NCBI GenBank assembly: GCA_910585455.1
Contig: CAJUEL010000037.1
Location: 1 to 44,378, forward strand
Direction: 5' to 3'
Origin: an uncultured Eisenbergiella sp.
Lineage (GTDB): Bacteria; Bacillota; Clostridia; Lachnospirales; Lachnospiraceae
DNA length: 44,378 nucleotides
The position numbers were made by a program, and so were the translations under genes. Within the stretch, counting starts at the first letter, position 1. Each line of letters begins with the position of its first letter. The notes beneath the pieces are model-generated. The model saw only the letters and a program-made list of their open reading frames with translations, ran no database searches and was not told where the DNA came from. This document shows, one piece after another, positions 25,851 to 35,053 of this stretch.

Positions 25851-25900
25851 GGTCATGCTCAAAGTTGTGCCCACAACCTTATATCCATTCCATTTTCAAG

Positions 25901-25930
25901 GCATCTGCATCCTGCAGGTGCTGTTTTTTT
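25901..25930 (+). terminator. Intrinsic terminator inside the leader of the conjugation operon
   Basis: GCATCTGCA (25901-25909) pairs with TGCAGGTGC (25913-25921) over 9 bp with one G.U, followed by TGTTTTTTT. It lies about 50 bp after the -10 box and 120 bp before the first gene, so it could act as an attenuator. Confidence 0.65.
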
Positions 25931-25943
25931 GCGCGGATAATGA

Positions 25944-26011
25944 GCCGGATGAAAATACCCATATCCGCATCCGGCAAATACCGCGTCAGCCATGCATCTT
26001 TTCTGCATGGC
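25944..26011 (+). promoter_or_regulatory. Structured leader of the conjugation operon
   Basis: Two further hairpins follow the leader terminator: GCCGGATG (25944-25951) with CATCCGGC (25968-25975), and GCCATGCA (25989-25996) with TGCATGGC (26004-26011), the latter followed by CTTTCTTT. The loop of the first contains AAAATACCCATAT, similar to GAAAACCCATACC in the leader near 40266. Confidence 0.5.
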
Positions 26012-26049
26012 CTTTCTTTACCACATTAAATTTTACAGGAGGTAATTCA

Positions 26050-26445
26050 TTGAAAAACAAAGAAAACATCATCACCGGAGAAAAACAGCTTCACACAGGG
26101 AAGAAGTTCCGCATCCCTTACCAGAACATCATCATGGGTGCGGCGGCCTTCGCTTACTTTTTTGCCCTGCAGACCAACCAGGTGCTTGCAACGGATATGT
26201 GGTCCAAAGCGGAATCCATCATGAAGGATGTCTACGGAAAGATCCTGGGCATCTCCACCATTGCCGCCATCGTTACCGCATCCGTTGCACTGCTCCTTAT
26301 GAACTTTTCCAAATCCGGCAAGACCGTGGACGAATCCCGCGCATGGCTCAAGCGCATTGCGATCTCCTGGGTGATCTTAAACGGGCTTGGCTTCATCCTT
26401 GCCTATGTTACACCGTTCTTCTCAGACGGGAAATGGAACGGATGA
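26050..26445 (+). CDS. VirB2/TrbC-like conjugal pilin-type membrane protein
   Basis: A 131-residue protein with three hydrophobic segments (about 25-48, 66-87, 101-124) and a short basic N-terminus. Size, topology and place as first gene before a VirB6-like gene fit the VirB2/TrbC-type subunits of Gram-positive type IV secretion systems. TTG 26050 is the start: AGGAGGT precedes it and the ATG-initiated frame from 25765 would run backwards through the promoter and terminator. The first segment ends in NQVLATDMW, which could be a signal-peptidase site. Confidence 0.7.
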   Translation: MKNKENIITGEKQLHTGKKFRIPYQNIIMGAAAFAYFFALQTNQVLATDMWSKAESIMKDVYGKILGISTIAAIVTASVALLLMNFSKSGKTVDESRAWLKRIAISWVILNGLGFILAYVTPFFSDGKWNG

Positions 26446-26465
26446 CGGAAAGGAGGGGATGACCC

Positions 26466-27176
26466 ATGGGGATACTTGACGGCATCGTGGAATGGATTGC
26501 CGAACAGGTGATGAACGGGCTTGACCTGATCTCCACCTCGGTACTGGGCGCCCTGGGCTGTGACATGGGGACTTTCCTGCGCTATTTCCCTGCTGCGGAA
26601 ACCATGTATAAGATATTTGTGGCTGCGGCAATAGGGCTTGTCCTCTTAAACTGGGTATGGCAGCTTTTTAAGAACTTCGGGCTGGTTGCAGGGGTGGAGG
26701 CAGAAGACCCCATCAAGCTGAGCATCCGCTCCGTCCTTTTTATCGGCCTGATCTATTACTGTGACCAGATCACGGAGATGGTCCTTGCCATCGGGGGAAC
26801 TCCTTATTCCTGGATACTCTCCTCCGAACTGCCGCCCTTAAACTTTGCGGACTTCAATTCCGTCCTGCTGACCATCCTCGGCGTATGTGCCAGCGGCTCC
26901 GTTGCCCTGATCGCGCTGATACTCCTGCTGATCCTTGCATGGAACTATATCAAGCTGCTGTTTGAGGCGGCAGAGCGCTATATCCTGCTGGGCGTGATCG
27001 TGTATACGGCTCCCATGGCATTTGCCACCGGCGCATCCCAGTCCACTTCAAACATCTTCAAGTCGTGGTGCCGGATGTTCGGCGGGCAGCTGTTCCTGCT
27101 GATGATGAACGCATGGTGCCTGCGCCTGTTCACATCCATGGTAGGCAGTTTCCTTTCCAACCCGTTATCACTGTAG
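26466..27176 (+). CDS. VirB6/TrbL-like inner-membrane component of the conjugation channel
   Basis: A 236-residue protein with five to six membrane segments. The order, with a polar N-terminus, a cluster of helices and a C-terminal GASQSTSNIFKSWCRMFGGQLFLLMMNAW segment, matches TrbL/VirB6-like proteins of clostridial ICEs (CD1112-like, by memory). AGGGGAT stands before the ATG. It would form part of the membrane channel with the products of the neighbouring genes. Confidence 0.78.
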   Translation: MGILDGIVEWIAEQVMNGLDLISTSVLGALGCDMGTFLRYFPAAETMYKIFVAAAIGLVLLNWVWQLFKNFGLVAGVEAEDPIKLSIRSVLFIGLIYYCDQITEMVLAIGGTPYSWILSSELPPLNFADFNSVLLTILGVCASGSVALIALILLLILAWNYIKLLFEAAERYILLGVIVYTAPMAFATGASQSTSNIFKSWCRMFGGQLFLLMMNAWCLRLFTSMVGSFLSNPLSL

Positions 27177-27186
27177 GAGGTCCTGT

Positions 27187-28086
27187 ATGAAGAAAAAGAA
27201 AATCTATTTTTTGATACTCACTGCCTCGCTGTTCCTCTCCCAGTCCGTGACTGTCCTCGCCGTAACAGAAAGCGATGTGGAGGCAGTCGGGAAGGATACC
27301 GCCGCCGGGAACGTGTTCATCTGGTTTTTATGCGCCATTGCATTCCTGAAGATCAGCCAGAAGATCGACAGCTTTTTATCCAGCCTCGGCATCAACGTGG
27401 GGCATACCGGCGGGAACATGATGGCAGAGCTGATGGTCGCCGCAAGGGGGCTTACCACCGCAAAGAACGTGGCAGGCAGTTCCAGCTTCCGGGGCGGTTC
27501 CTTCCGCGTGGGCGGAAATTCAAGCAGTGTCAGCCAGTCATCCTTCCTCTCCGGCGGGCTTGCCGGTGCCGTCGGGAGGCAGTTTACCCAGAGCGCCATG
27601 CAGACCATGACCGGGCACGCAAGCAACCCCATCAGCCGCAGGGCGTTTGAGTCCTCCGTGAAAAAAGGCGGGGATTTCGCCAACGGCGTCACCGGGGCTG
27701 TGGCAAAAGGGAACATCAGCTATACCGGCTCCATGACCGGCTCCCAGGCAGCGCAGGCGCTGACCTCTTACCTGGGGCAGACCGGCATCCCTGATGCCCC
27801 CAGCTATTCCGGCGTGGAGATCGGCGGCGGGCGCATCATGGGAACAGAAACCTCGGTTGACTACCCTAACGGCACAGCCTTCGGCATGTATAACACCGAA
27901 CAGTACATGGCACCTGAAGGGAATTATGAGACCGTCACCACCGCCGACAACGCCACCTGGTACAAGCAGTATGCCGTTGACACTGTGGACCGCACCCCGT
28001 ACATGACCGGGGAAGGCAAGATCGCCTACCATGAGAATATCGTGCAGAAGCTCCCGGATATGCCGAAAAGAAAGGACCGTGTGTAA
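27187..28086 (+). CDS. Conjugation protein with signal peptide and Gly/Ser-rich tail
   Basis: A 299-residue protein. Residues 1-25 are a clear signal sequence (KKKKIYFLILTASLFLSQ, cleavage after VLA likely). A second hydrophobic stretch lies around 38-60, and the rest is rich in Gly, Ser, Thr and Asn without recognisable domains. It lies between the VirB6-like and NlpC/P60 genes, so it is probably a surface or wall-spanning part of the transfer apparatus. The function is unknown. Confidence 0.65.
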   Translation: MKKKKIYFLILTASLFLSQSVTVLAVTESDVEAVGKDTAAGNVFIWFLCAIAFLKISQKIDSFLSSLGINVGHTGGNMMAELMVAARGLTTAKNVAGSSSFRGGSFRVGGNSSSVSQSSFLSGGLAGAVGRQFTQSAMQTMTGHASNPISRRAFESSVKKGGDFANGVTGAVAKGNISYTGSMTGSQAAQALTSYLGQTGIPDAPSYSGVEIGGGRIMGTETSVDYPNGTAFGMYNTEQYMAPEGNYETVTTADNATWYKQYAVDTVDRTPYMTGEGKIAYHENIVQKLPDMPKRKDRV

Positions 28087-29301
28087 ATGGCTGAAGACAA
28101 CAGGAAAAAAGAGCAGTCCGCCCTTTCCAGTGCGGCATCGGCGGCAGGCACCGCCAAAAGCGCCCTAAAGACAGGGAAAGCGGTTGCCGGGGCAGCCAAA
28201 GGCGCGGCGGCAGGCCCCTACGGGATGCTGGCTGCCGGTTTATGGGAAAACAGGAAAGCCATTGGGAAGGTACTGGCTGCTTTTGCCGCCCTGCTGATGC
28301 TCCCGGTCCTGTTCATCCTGATGCTCCCCTCCCTGATCTTCGGGAACCTGGGGCTGGATGATGCCACAGGCGACGCGCTGAACGATAACAGCGTCATCAT
28401 GGAGAACATTGCGGAAGCGGAAACCTCCATTGAAGCCATCCTGCGGGAGAAGCATGACACACTGCTGGATGATATACAGCGGGAAGCGGACGCCCTCGGC
28501 CCTGGCTGCGAATATGGAATCACGGATGACTTTTCAGACCGCATCATCTATGAAAGCGCACTGGTCATCTCCCAGTTCTGCGCCTCCCAGGAGGACTACC
28601 AGGAGATAAACCTTAAAAAGCTGGAAAAGATACTGCGTGACAATACGGACGGCATATTCACCTATACCGTGGAAGTCACGGAATATGAAGAAACGGATGA
28701 AGAAACCGGGGAAAGCCGTACCATGCACCACTATGAATATACGGTGGAGTACGCTGGGGACAGTTATTTTGCCAGGGACGTGTTCCACCTGACAGATGAG
28801 CAGGCACAGACTGCGGAATACTATGCCGCAAACCTCCACCTGTTCCTGTTTGATACGGTATATCTGGTGGAGATTAACCCTGACCTGATACCGGGGGAGA
28901 CCGGCAACAGAGCGGTTGACCTTGCCCTGACCAGGCTGGGCACCCCGTACAGCCAGGAACGGCGGAACCAGGAAGGTTATTTTGACTGCAGTTCCTTTAC
29001 CTACTGGGTATACAGCCAGTTAGGGGTTTCCCTGCAGCATGGCGGCTCCAACACTGCCGCCGCACAGGGAAGGTACATCACGGAAAACAACCTTGCCGTA
29101 TCCTATGACAGCCTTGCCCCCGGCGACCTGGTTTTTTACTCCTTTGAAGTAAACAACCGCTACTTAAACATCAGCCATGTGGCAATCTATGCCGGGGACG
29201 GTTATGTAGTGGACGCTTCCTTTTCCAAGAAAAAAGTGGTCTACCGCCCTATTTACAGCACAGGCAGCATTGTCTTATGCGGCAGGCCATATACAGAATA
29301 A
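28087..29301 (+). CDS. Membrane-anchored NlpC/P60 peptidoglycan hydrolase of the conjugation system
   Basis: A 404-residue protein: a cytoplasmic Ala/Lys-rich N-terminus (1-60), one membrane helix (about 62-84), a helical acidic middle region, and a C-terminal NlpC/P60 domain (about 280-404). The catalytic Cys301 lies in YFDCSSFTYWV and His364 in ISHVAIYAG. It probably cuts wall peptides to let the channel through, like VirB1-type or Tn916 Orf14-type proteins. No lysozyme-like second domain is seen. The ATG follows the preceding stop directly. Confidence 0.85.
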   Translation: MAEDNRKKEQSALSSAASAAGTAKSALKTGKAVAGAAKGAAAGPYGMLAAGLWENRKAIGKVLAAFAALLMLPVLFILMLPSLIFGNLGLDDATGDALNDNSVIMENIAEAETSIEAILREKHDTLLDDIQREADALGPGCEYGITDDFSDRIIYESALVISQFCASQEDYQEINLKKLEKILRDNTDGIFTYTVEVTEYEETDEETGESRTMHHYEYTVEYAGDSYFARDVFHLTDEQAQTAEYYAANLHLFLFDTVYLVEINPDLIPGETGNRAVDLALTRLGTPYSQERRNQEGYFDCSSFTYWVYSQLGVSLQHGGSNTAAAQGRYITENNLAVSYDSLAPGDLVFYSFEVNNRYLNISHVAIYAGDGYVVDASFSKKKVVYRPIYSTGSIVLCGRPYTE

Positions 29302-29342
29302 CCATCAACCATCTTTACCATTTACAGGAGGTGCATCGCAGA

Positions 29343-32300
29343 ATGTCCATGCGACACGAAGAAAACGACATATACATCATCCCGCCGAACTTCATTGATA
29401 CCGGAACGGTGTTCGGCGGAACCATCAAGCTCAGGAATGCGGCGGAGGCGCTGGCGGTATCACTGCTCATCGGCCTGCCCGTGTTCCACCTTCCGGTGAC
29501 ACTGACAACAAAGATCATCATCGCCTGCCTGACCGTACTCCCGGCAGCCCTGTTCGCCATCATCGGCATAAACGGCGAAAGCCTGACCTCTTTTGTCATC
29601 AACTTTTTCGTATACCTGAAAAACCGGAGGGTCGTGGGGCTGCAGGAGGATGCAGACGAGGCCCCGGTAAAAGAAACGAAAACTGGCAGGCAGAAAAAAG
29701 CCGGAAGGAAAAAAGCGGAAAAGAAGGCAAAGCCCAAAAAGGAAGACTTTGCCGAGGAGTTCGGGCAGTTCAAGGAGCGCAGGCAGGCAAAGCAGGCCGC
29801 CTCTGCAGAGGATGCCGGTGAACGCCCGAAAAAGAAACGCGGCGTTTCCCAGATGCGGGAGCGCATGAGAGAGGAGCCGGAACCAGAACTGTTAAACCCC
29901 GCCGCCTCCTACCTCCCCATCCGGAAGATAGAAAACGGCATCATCTACACGAAGGACCACCGCTATGTGAAGATCATAGAGGTCATCCCCATCAACTTCC
30001 TGCTGCGCAGCGCAAGGGAGCAGCGTAACATCATCTACTCCTTTGTCAGCTACTTAAAGATCAGCCCCGTGAAGCTCCAGTTCAAGGTCCTTACCAGGCG
30101 TGCCGACATCAACAGGCACCTAGAGACCCTGCGGGAGGAAATGCGGCAGGAAACGGACGAGCGCTGCCTTGCGCTCCAGAAGGATTATGAAAACCTGATC
30201 CGGCGCATCGGTTCCAGGGAGGCCATCACAAGGCGTTTCTTCATCATCTTTGAATATGAGCCTTTTGCCGCAAACCGTGGGAATGAGGAAAGCGACGCCA
30301 TCGCCGCCCTCACGACCGCTGTACGGACGGCAAAGACCTACCTGCAGCAGTGCGGGAATGAACTTTTAGTACCTGATAATGAGGATGAGATGGCTGCGGA
30401 GGTGTTCTACAGCATCTTAAACCGCAAAACCAGCGTGGCAAAACCCTTAAGCGTGCGCGTCAATGAGGTCATCGGCCAGTATATCAATGCAGGCAGGCGG
30501 GATGAGATCGGCAACATCCCCGCAATGGAGTTCATCGCACCGGAATCCATCGACTATACCCACGGCAACTATGTCGTCATGGACGGCACCTACCACACCT
30601 ACCTGTTAGTCCCTTCCGGGGGCTACCGCCCGCAGGTGTGCGCCGGATGGATCTCCCTGTTAGTCAATGCGGGGGAAGGCATAGACGTGGACATCTTCTT
30701 TGACCGCCAGCCCAAAGACCGCATCCAGCAGAAACTGGGACAGCAGCTCCGTATCAACCGCTCCAAGATCAAGGACACCTCCGACACCAACTCGGACTTC
30801 GATGACCTGGACAGCGCCATCCGCTCCGGGTATTTCCTGAAGGAGGGGCTTGCCTCCAACGAGGATTTCTATTACATGAACATCCTGATCACGGTCACGG
30901 CAGACAGCCTGGAGGAACTGGAGTGGCGCACCAATGAGATGAAAAAGCTGATGCTCTCACAGGACATGGAGGCGGTATCCTGCCACTTCCGGGAGGAGCA
31001 GGCGCTGCTTTCCGCCCTTCCCCTTGTGTCACTGGAGAAAAAGCTGTTCGAGCGTTCCAAACGCAACATCCTGACAAGCAGCGTTGCCAGCTGCTACCCC
31101 TTTACCTCTTTTGAGATGTGCGATGACAACGGCATCCTCTTAGGGGTGAACAAGCACAACAATTCGCTGATCATCGTGGACATCTTCAATTCCCGTGTCT
31201 ACAAGAACGCGAACATGGCGATCCTCGGAACCTCCGGCGCAGGCAAGACCTTCACCATGCAGCTCATGGCACTTCGGATGCGCCGCAGGAACATACAGGT
31301 ATTCATCATCGCCCCCTTAAAAGGGCATGAGTTCCACCGGGCCTGCAGCAACATCGGCGGTGAATTTATCCAGATTTCCCCTGCCTCCAGGAACTGCATC
31401 AACATCATGGAGATCCGGAAGGTGGACTCCTCCGCCAATGACCTGATAGACGGCCCGCAGACGGAAAAATCGGAGCTTGCGGCAAAGATACAGCGGCTCC
31501 ACATCTTCTTCTCCCTGCTGATCCCGGACATGACCCATGAGGAACGGCAGCTATTGGATGAGGCGCTGATACAGACCTACAACCAGAAAGGCATCACGCA
31601 CAACAACGAGAGCCTGCCTGACCCGGAAGCCCCGGAACACTACCGGGAGATGCCGGTGCTGGAGGATGTCTTCAACATCTTAAAGAAGAATGCAGACACA
31701 AGGCGCCTTGCCAACATCATGAACCGGCTGGTGCATGGCTCCGCCTCCACCTTCAACCAGCAGACCAACGTGAACCTGGACAACAAGTACACGGTGCTGG
31801 ACATTTCGGAACTGACCGGAGACCTCCTGACCGTGGGCATGTTCGTGGCACTGGATTATGTGTGGGACAAGGCAAAGGAAGACCGTACCGTGGAAAAATC
31901 CATCTTCATTGATGAGACATGGCAGCTCATCGGTGCGGCGTCCAACCGCCTTGCTGCGGAGTTCGTGCTGGAGATCTTCAAGATCATCCGTGGATACGGC
32001 GGTTCCGCCATCTGCGCCACCCAGGACTTAAATGACTTCTTTGCACTGGAAGAAGGCAAATACGGCAAAGGCATCATCAACAACTCCAAGACCAAGATCG
32101 TCTTAAACCTGGAGGACGAGGAGGCGATGCGCGTCCAGTCCATCCTGCACCTGTCCGAAGCGGAGACCATGGCAGTCACCCACTTTGAGCGGGGCAACGG
32201 CCTGATCTCCACCAACAACAATAATGTCACCGTGGAGTTCAAGGCTTCCGAACTGGAAAAGGAACTGATCACCACAGACAGGGAGGAACTGAAAAAGCTG

Positions 32301-32345
32301 CTGGAAAAAGAAAAGCAGCGCAGACAGATGGCAGAGGCGGTCTGA
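29343..32345 (+). CDS. PrgI-VirB4 fusion: conjugal transfer ATPase
   Basis: A 1000-residue protein. Residues about 5-100 (IYIIPPNFIDTGTVFGGTIK, two membrane segments, ending FVYLKNRRVVG) look like a PrgI/VirB3-like module. A Lys/Glu-rich linker (about 105-175) follows, then a VirB4-type ATPase. Walker A is GTSGAGKT at 629-636 and Walker B is SIFIDETWQL with Asp857-Glu858. VirB4 energises assembly and substrate transfer. ATG 29343 has AGGAGGT nine bases upstream; the frame is open to 29277, overlapping the previous gene. Separate prgI and virB4 genes are common in related systems, so the fusion is worth noting. Confidence 0.88.
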   Translation: MSMRHEENDIYIIPPNFIDTGTVFGGTIKLRNAAEALAVSLLIGLPVFHLPVTLTTKIIIACLTVLPAALFAIIGINGESLTSFVINFFVYLKNRRVVGLQEDADEAPVKETKTGRQKKAGRKKAEKKAKPKKEDFAEEFGQFKERRQAKQAASAEDAGERPKKKRGVSQMRERMREEPEPELLNPAASYLPIRKIENGIIYTKDHRYVKIIEVIPINFLLRSAREQRNIIYSFVSYLKISPVKLQFKVLTRRADINRHLETLREEMRQETDERCLALQKDYENLIRRIGSREAITRRFFIIFEYEPFAANRGNEESDAIAALTTAVRTAKTYLQQCGNELLVPDNEDEMAAEVFYSILNRKTSVAKPLSVRVNEVIGQYINAGRRDEIGNIPAMEFIAPESIDYTHGNYVVMDGTYHTYLLVPSGGYRPQVCAGWISLLVNAGEGIDVDIFFDRQPKDRIQQKLGQQLRINRSKIKDTSDTNSDFDDLDSAIRSGYFLKEGLASNEDFYYMNILITVTADSLEELEWRTNEMKKLMLSQDMEAVSCHFREEQALLSALPLVSLEKKLFERSKRNILTSSVASCYPFTSFEMCDDNGILLGVNKHNNSLIIVDIFNSRVYKNANMAILGTSGAGKTFTMQLMALRMRRRNIQVFIIAPLKGHEFHRACSNIGGEFIQISPASRNCINIMEIRKVDSSANDLIDGPQTEKSELAAKIQRLHIFFSLLIPDMTHEERQLLDEALIQTYNQKGITHNNESLPDPEAPEHYREMPVLEDVFNILKKNADTRRLANIMNRLVHGSASTFNQQTNVNLDNKYTVLDISELTGDLLTVGMFVALDYVWDKAKEDRTVEKSIFIDETWQLIGAASNRLAAEFVLEIFKIIRGYGGSAICATQDLNDFFALEEGKYGKGIINNSKTKIVLNLEDEEAMRVQSILHLSEAETMAVTHFERGNGLISTNNNNVTVEFKASELEKELITTDREELKKLLEKEKQRRQMAEAV

Positions 32346-32353
32346 TACTTATA

Positions 32354-32487
32354 CTTTACATACAGTTTACGCACAACGGAGAAATCCTTCCCTGCCAGAA
32401 GCATCCATAAGTACACTTTAAGTACGGTTTACGCATATACCTTATATTTTCCGCCTCTATACCGGTTCTTTATGTAAAGTTTATGTA
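32354..32487 (+). repeat. Three 20-bp direct repeats in an ICE intergenic region
   Basis: CTTTACATACAGTTTACGCA (32354), CTTTAAGTACGGTTTACGCA (32416) and CTTTATGTAAAGTTTATGTA (32468) share the pattern CTTTAnnTAnrGTTTAyGyA. They fill the 248-bp gap between virB4 and the next gene, in AT-rich DNA. They resemble iterons or a row of operator sites. No clear sigma-A promoter was identified. Confidence 0.65.
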
Positions 32488-32526
32488 ATCTGTACGCAGA
32501 GTTACTTCCTATTATAAAAACCATTC

Positions 32527-32576
32527 CCTGCGGCCGGCATATCCCGGTGCCCTTACGGATACCCGCACGCCGCAGG
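32527..32576 (+). promoter_or_regulatory. Leader hairpin before the DUF5697-like gene
   Basis: CCTGCGGC (32527-32534) pairs with GCCGCAGG (32569-32576), with an inner CCGG...CCGG. It ends four bases before the AAAGGAGG ribosome site. Confidence 0.45.
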
Positions 32577-32593
32577 ACAAAGGAGGCTGTACC

Positions 32594-33133
32594 ATGCAGC
32601 AGAAAAACCAACAGCAGGAAAGCCATTTATCAGAGATCACCCGGCTGCTTTCCATGTACCATGCCCTCAGCCCTGCCCAGCTTGGCAGGCTTTACCCGGA
32701 ACTGACGGACGCAAAGCTCCTGCGCCTGCTGGGGCGGCTGGAAAAAGCAGGGCGGCTTGCCTTCCTGCCGGAACGGGAACTTATCCTGTATTCAAAGGAC
32801 TGTGTTCCCAACCCGTCCACCCTTGCCGCCTTCTGGGTGCTCCTGGACTTTAAGGAGGACATCACCTTCCACACGGCCAGCGATTTCCCGGTAACGCTGA
32901 CCTTTTACACACAGTCGGATGCCTATGATGTCATCCACATACCGGAGGAAAAAGAGATGCTCATGAACCATGCCCTTTCCGCTTATAAAGAGGACGCGCC
33001 CCGCCGCATAGCCATTGTGGACAATGCCGGGCAGATACCGCTCCTTAACTTCCCCGGCACCGCTGCTTTCTGTACGGTGGCGCCGGGCGGGGAGGTGCAG
33101 TATTACAGGAAACAAGGAGTTACAGATACTTAA
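32594..33133 (+). CDS. ICE protein with N-terminal winged helix (DUF5697-like)
   Basis: A 179-residue protein. Residues 10-60 (ITRLLSMYHALSPAQLGRLYP, then LLRLLGRLEKAGRLAFLPE) form a winged-helix-like fold, as in DUF5697/replication-relaxation type proteins found in clostridial ICEs (recognised from memory only). The rest is alpha/beta with a conserved-looking end. Good AAAGGAGG site. Its stop overlaps the next start (TAATG), so it works with that gene. The molecular role is unknown; DNA binding at transfer or replication is plausible. Confidence 0.55.
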   Translation: MQQKNQQQESHLSEITRLLSMYHALSPAQLGRLYPELTDAKLLRLLGRLEKAGRLAFLPERELILYSKDCVPNPSTLAAFWVLLDFKEDITFHTASDFPVTLTFYTQSDAYDVIHIPEEKEMLMNHALSAYKEDAPRRIAIVDNAGQIPLLNFPGTAAFCTVAPGGEVQYYRKQGVTDT

Positions 33134-33792
33134 TGGACCGACACACTTTATCATCCCGCCTTGCGCGGATAGGGGATGAACTTCCCCGGCTTACCAATAC
33201 CATCAATGCCATGGCAGCCAACACCGGCACCTATGGGAAAAACTATGAGGAACTGAGCCTGGATGCCGCCAGACGCGCGGAACGGATCGCCTGTTCCCTG
33301 CGCAACCTGATCTATGCCGCAGACCTTGTGCCAAAACCTGTCCTCATGGAAGCGGCTGCCCAGGTACACGGCATTTCCATAAAGCATACGCCGGACTGCG
33401 TGGAGATCACCCTGCCCGGCCTGATGCCGAAACGCACGAAACGCATCAACACCACTTTCCTGACTGACCCGCTGTATGCAAGCCTTGAATCGTATACAAG
33501 ACAGCACTGCCTGCCCCATTTTACGCAGTGCGTGGTCTGCTTCTCCCATGTGTTCGACAAAAATCTGTCCGACAGACGGGTGCGGGACTATGACAACCTG
33601 GAGTGCAAGCAGCTTCTGGACACCGTGGCAGGTTTCCTGATGACCGATGACAGCGGGCTGTTCTGCGATGCCTACCACACCACGGAGTTCGGGGAACGGG
33701 ACTGCACCATCCTCGCCGTCATGGAGAAAAGCTGCTTCCCCGGATGGCTGAAAGAGCGGGAGGACCGGGAAAAAAGCATATCGGATTTTTAG
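33133..33792 (+). CDS. ICE protein of unknown function (DUF6100-like)
   Basis: A 219-residue protein. The N-terminal 70 residues are helical (LPRLTNTINAMAANTGTYGKNY, DAARRAERIACSLRNLIYAA). The C-terminal half has YDNLECKQLLDTVAGFLMTDDSGLFCDAYHTTEFGERDCT, which recalls proteins labelled DUF6100 in Firmicute ICEs. It is translationally coupled to the gene before it. No membrane segment and no catalytic motif that I can name. Confidence 0.5.
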   Translation: MDRHTLSSRLARIGDELPRLTNTINAMAANTGTYGKNYEELSLDAARRAERIACSLRNLIYAADLVPKPVLMEAAAQVHGISIKHTPDCVEITLPGLMPKRTKRINTTFLTDPLYASLESYTRQHCLPHFTQCVVCFSHVFDKNLSDRRVRDYDNLECKQLLDTVAGFLMTDDSGLFCDAYHTTEFGERDCTILAVMEKSCFPGWLKEREDREKSISDF

Positions 33793-33934
33793 GCGGCTTC
33801 CCAAAATGAAATCCGACTTCGGTAAAAATGCCGCCGAAACCGCCTGTAAACAGGAAAAAATACACCTCCATGCCTGCCGGAATTTACCGGAGTTGCAGGC
33901 GTGTACGGTAAAAATTCGGAAAGGAGGCTCACCC

Positions 33935-35053
33935 GTGGATACTTCAACCAGCGCATACCGGCTGATGGAACTGGCTGCCATCTCCGGGGAGTGCAGCCCT
34001 GGCGTACTGGCGCATTTAGGCATCGGCAGAAGCTACGGCGAAAAACTCATCACCCGGCTCAAGGGGGAGGGATATGTCAGGACGCACTATAAGGACGGGC
34101 TGCGGGGATACAGGCTGACAAGCAGGGGGAAAAAGCTCCTCCTTTCAGAGAACCCTGCCCGCTTCTCCTTTTACTTAAGCGGCAGCTCCGACACCAACCG
34201 TCCCAGAAGCGACCTTCCCAGGAGGCTCAGGCTCCAACAGGCATCCACCGCCTATGCCATGTTCCTGAATGCCGGCGTGGAGATATTCCGTGACAGGAAA
34301 CCGCTGCTGTTCAGTATGGGAACCGAGACGGCCCCCTGCAAGATGGTACTGCCAGCCTTTTACCACTCCCGCGAAGTCAAGGAGCTTGGGGCGGAAGCCG
34401 TGAAGATCAACAACTCCAGGACAATGGGCATCCTGCTTTCCCCGGAGTGCATCTACGCCGTATTCTGCACAGGCGGCTCACTGATGAAATGGGAATACCG
34501 GACGGAACTGAAGGTAAAGGCGCTGCTCTCCTACCATACCAGCCGGGGAATCCTCTCCGGCATGAACAGCGGACTCCGTTATACCCCGGACACCCCTGTC
34601 AAGGCACTCATCATCGGGGAAGGCATGGACACTGCACTGAAGCTGATGGAAAGCACAGGCGGCTTCCAGAAAAGCTATTTTTATCTGGACTCCAGCTTTG
34701 ACTACTTCCATTATATCCCGGATGGCAGCGCCGGAGTGACCATGCTGAAGCTGCTCTGCTCCCCGGCTTTGCTGAAGGGACTGAAAAACCTGCTTTTGTC
34801 CGACCTGCAGCCGCCCTGCCCTGACTACGGGCTGGAACATGACGCTGTATCAGAGGGGATGCCGGTACTCCTTGCCTTTGACTTTGACATGCTGCGGCTC
34901 TCCAGGTTCCGCACCGCCCTGTCCTTCCACGGGCTTACCGGGAACCTGGTCTGCTTCGACTTCCAGAAACCGGTGCTGCAGCAATACTTCGGGGAGGCAG
35001 CCACCATTGAAACCATTGACCTGAAAAAATTTGAAGGGAGGTTCCTGCACTGA
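33935..35053 (+). CDS. ICE protein with N-terminal winged helix, possibly replication-relaxation-like
   Basis: A 372-residue protein. Residues 5-70 (ECSPGVLAHLGIGRSYGEKL, then LKGEGYVRTHYKDGLRGYRLTSRGKKLL) form a clear winged helix. The rest is an alpha/beta domain without recognised motifs. GTG 33935 is preferred because AGGAGG lies seven bases upstream; the frame is open to ATG 33806. The size and order suggest a replication-relaxation-type or transfer-regulating protein, but this is weak. Its stop codon is used by the next gene's likely CTG start (CTGA). Confidence 0.5.
   Translation: MDTSTSAYRLMELAAISGECSPGVLAHLGIGRSYGEKLITRLKGEGYVRTHYKDGLRGYRLTSRGKKLLLSENPARFSFYLSGSSDTNRPRSDLPRRLRLQQASTAYAMFLNAGVEIFRDRKPLLFSMGTETAPCKMVLPAFYHSREVKELGAEAVKINNSRTMGILLSPECIYAVFCTGGSLMKWEYRTELKVKALLSYHTSRGILSGMNSGLRYTPDTPVKALIIGEGMDTALKLMESTGGFQKSYFYLDSSFDYFHYIPDGSAGVTMLKLLCSPALLKGLKNLLLSDLQPPCPDYGLEHDAVSEGMPVLLAFDFDMLRLSRFRTALSFHGLTGNLVCFDFQKPVLQQYFGEAATIETIDLKKFEGRFLH

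Noticed and set aside
25765..26049. N-terminal extension of the VirB2-like protein
   Set aside because: This stretch holds the promoter, the intrinsic terminator and leader hairpins; TTG 26050 has the ribosome site.
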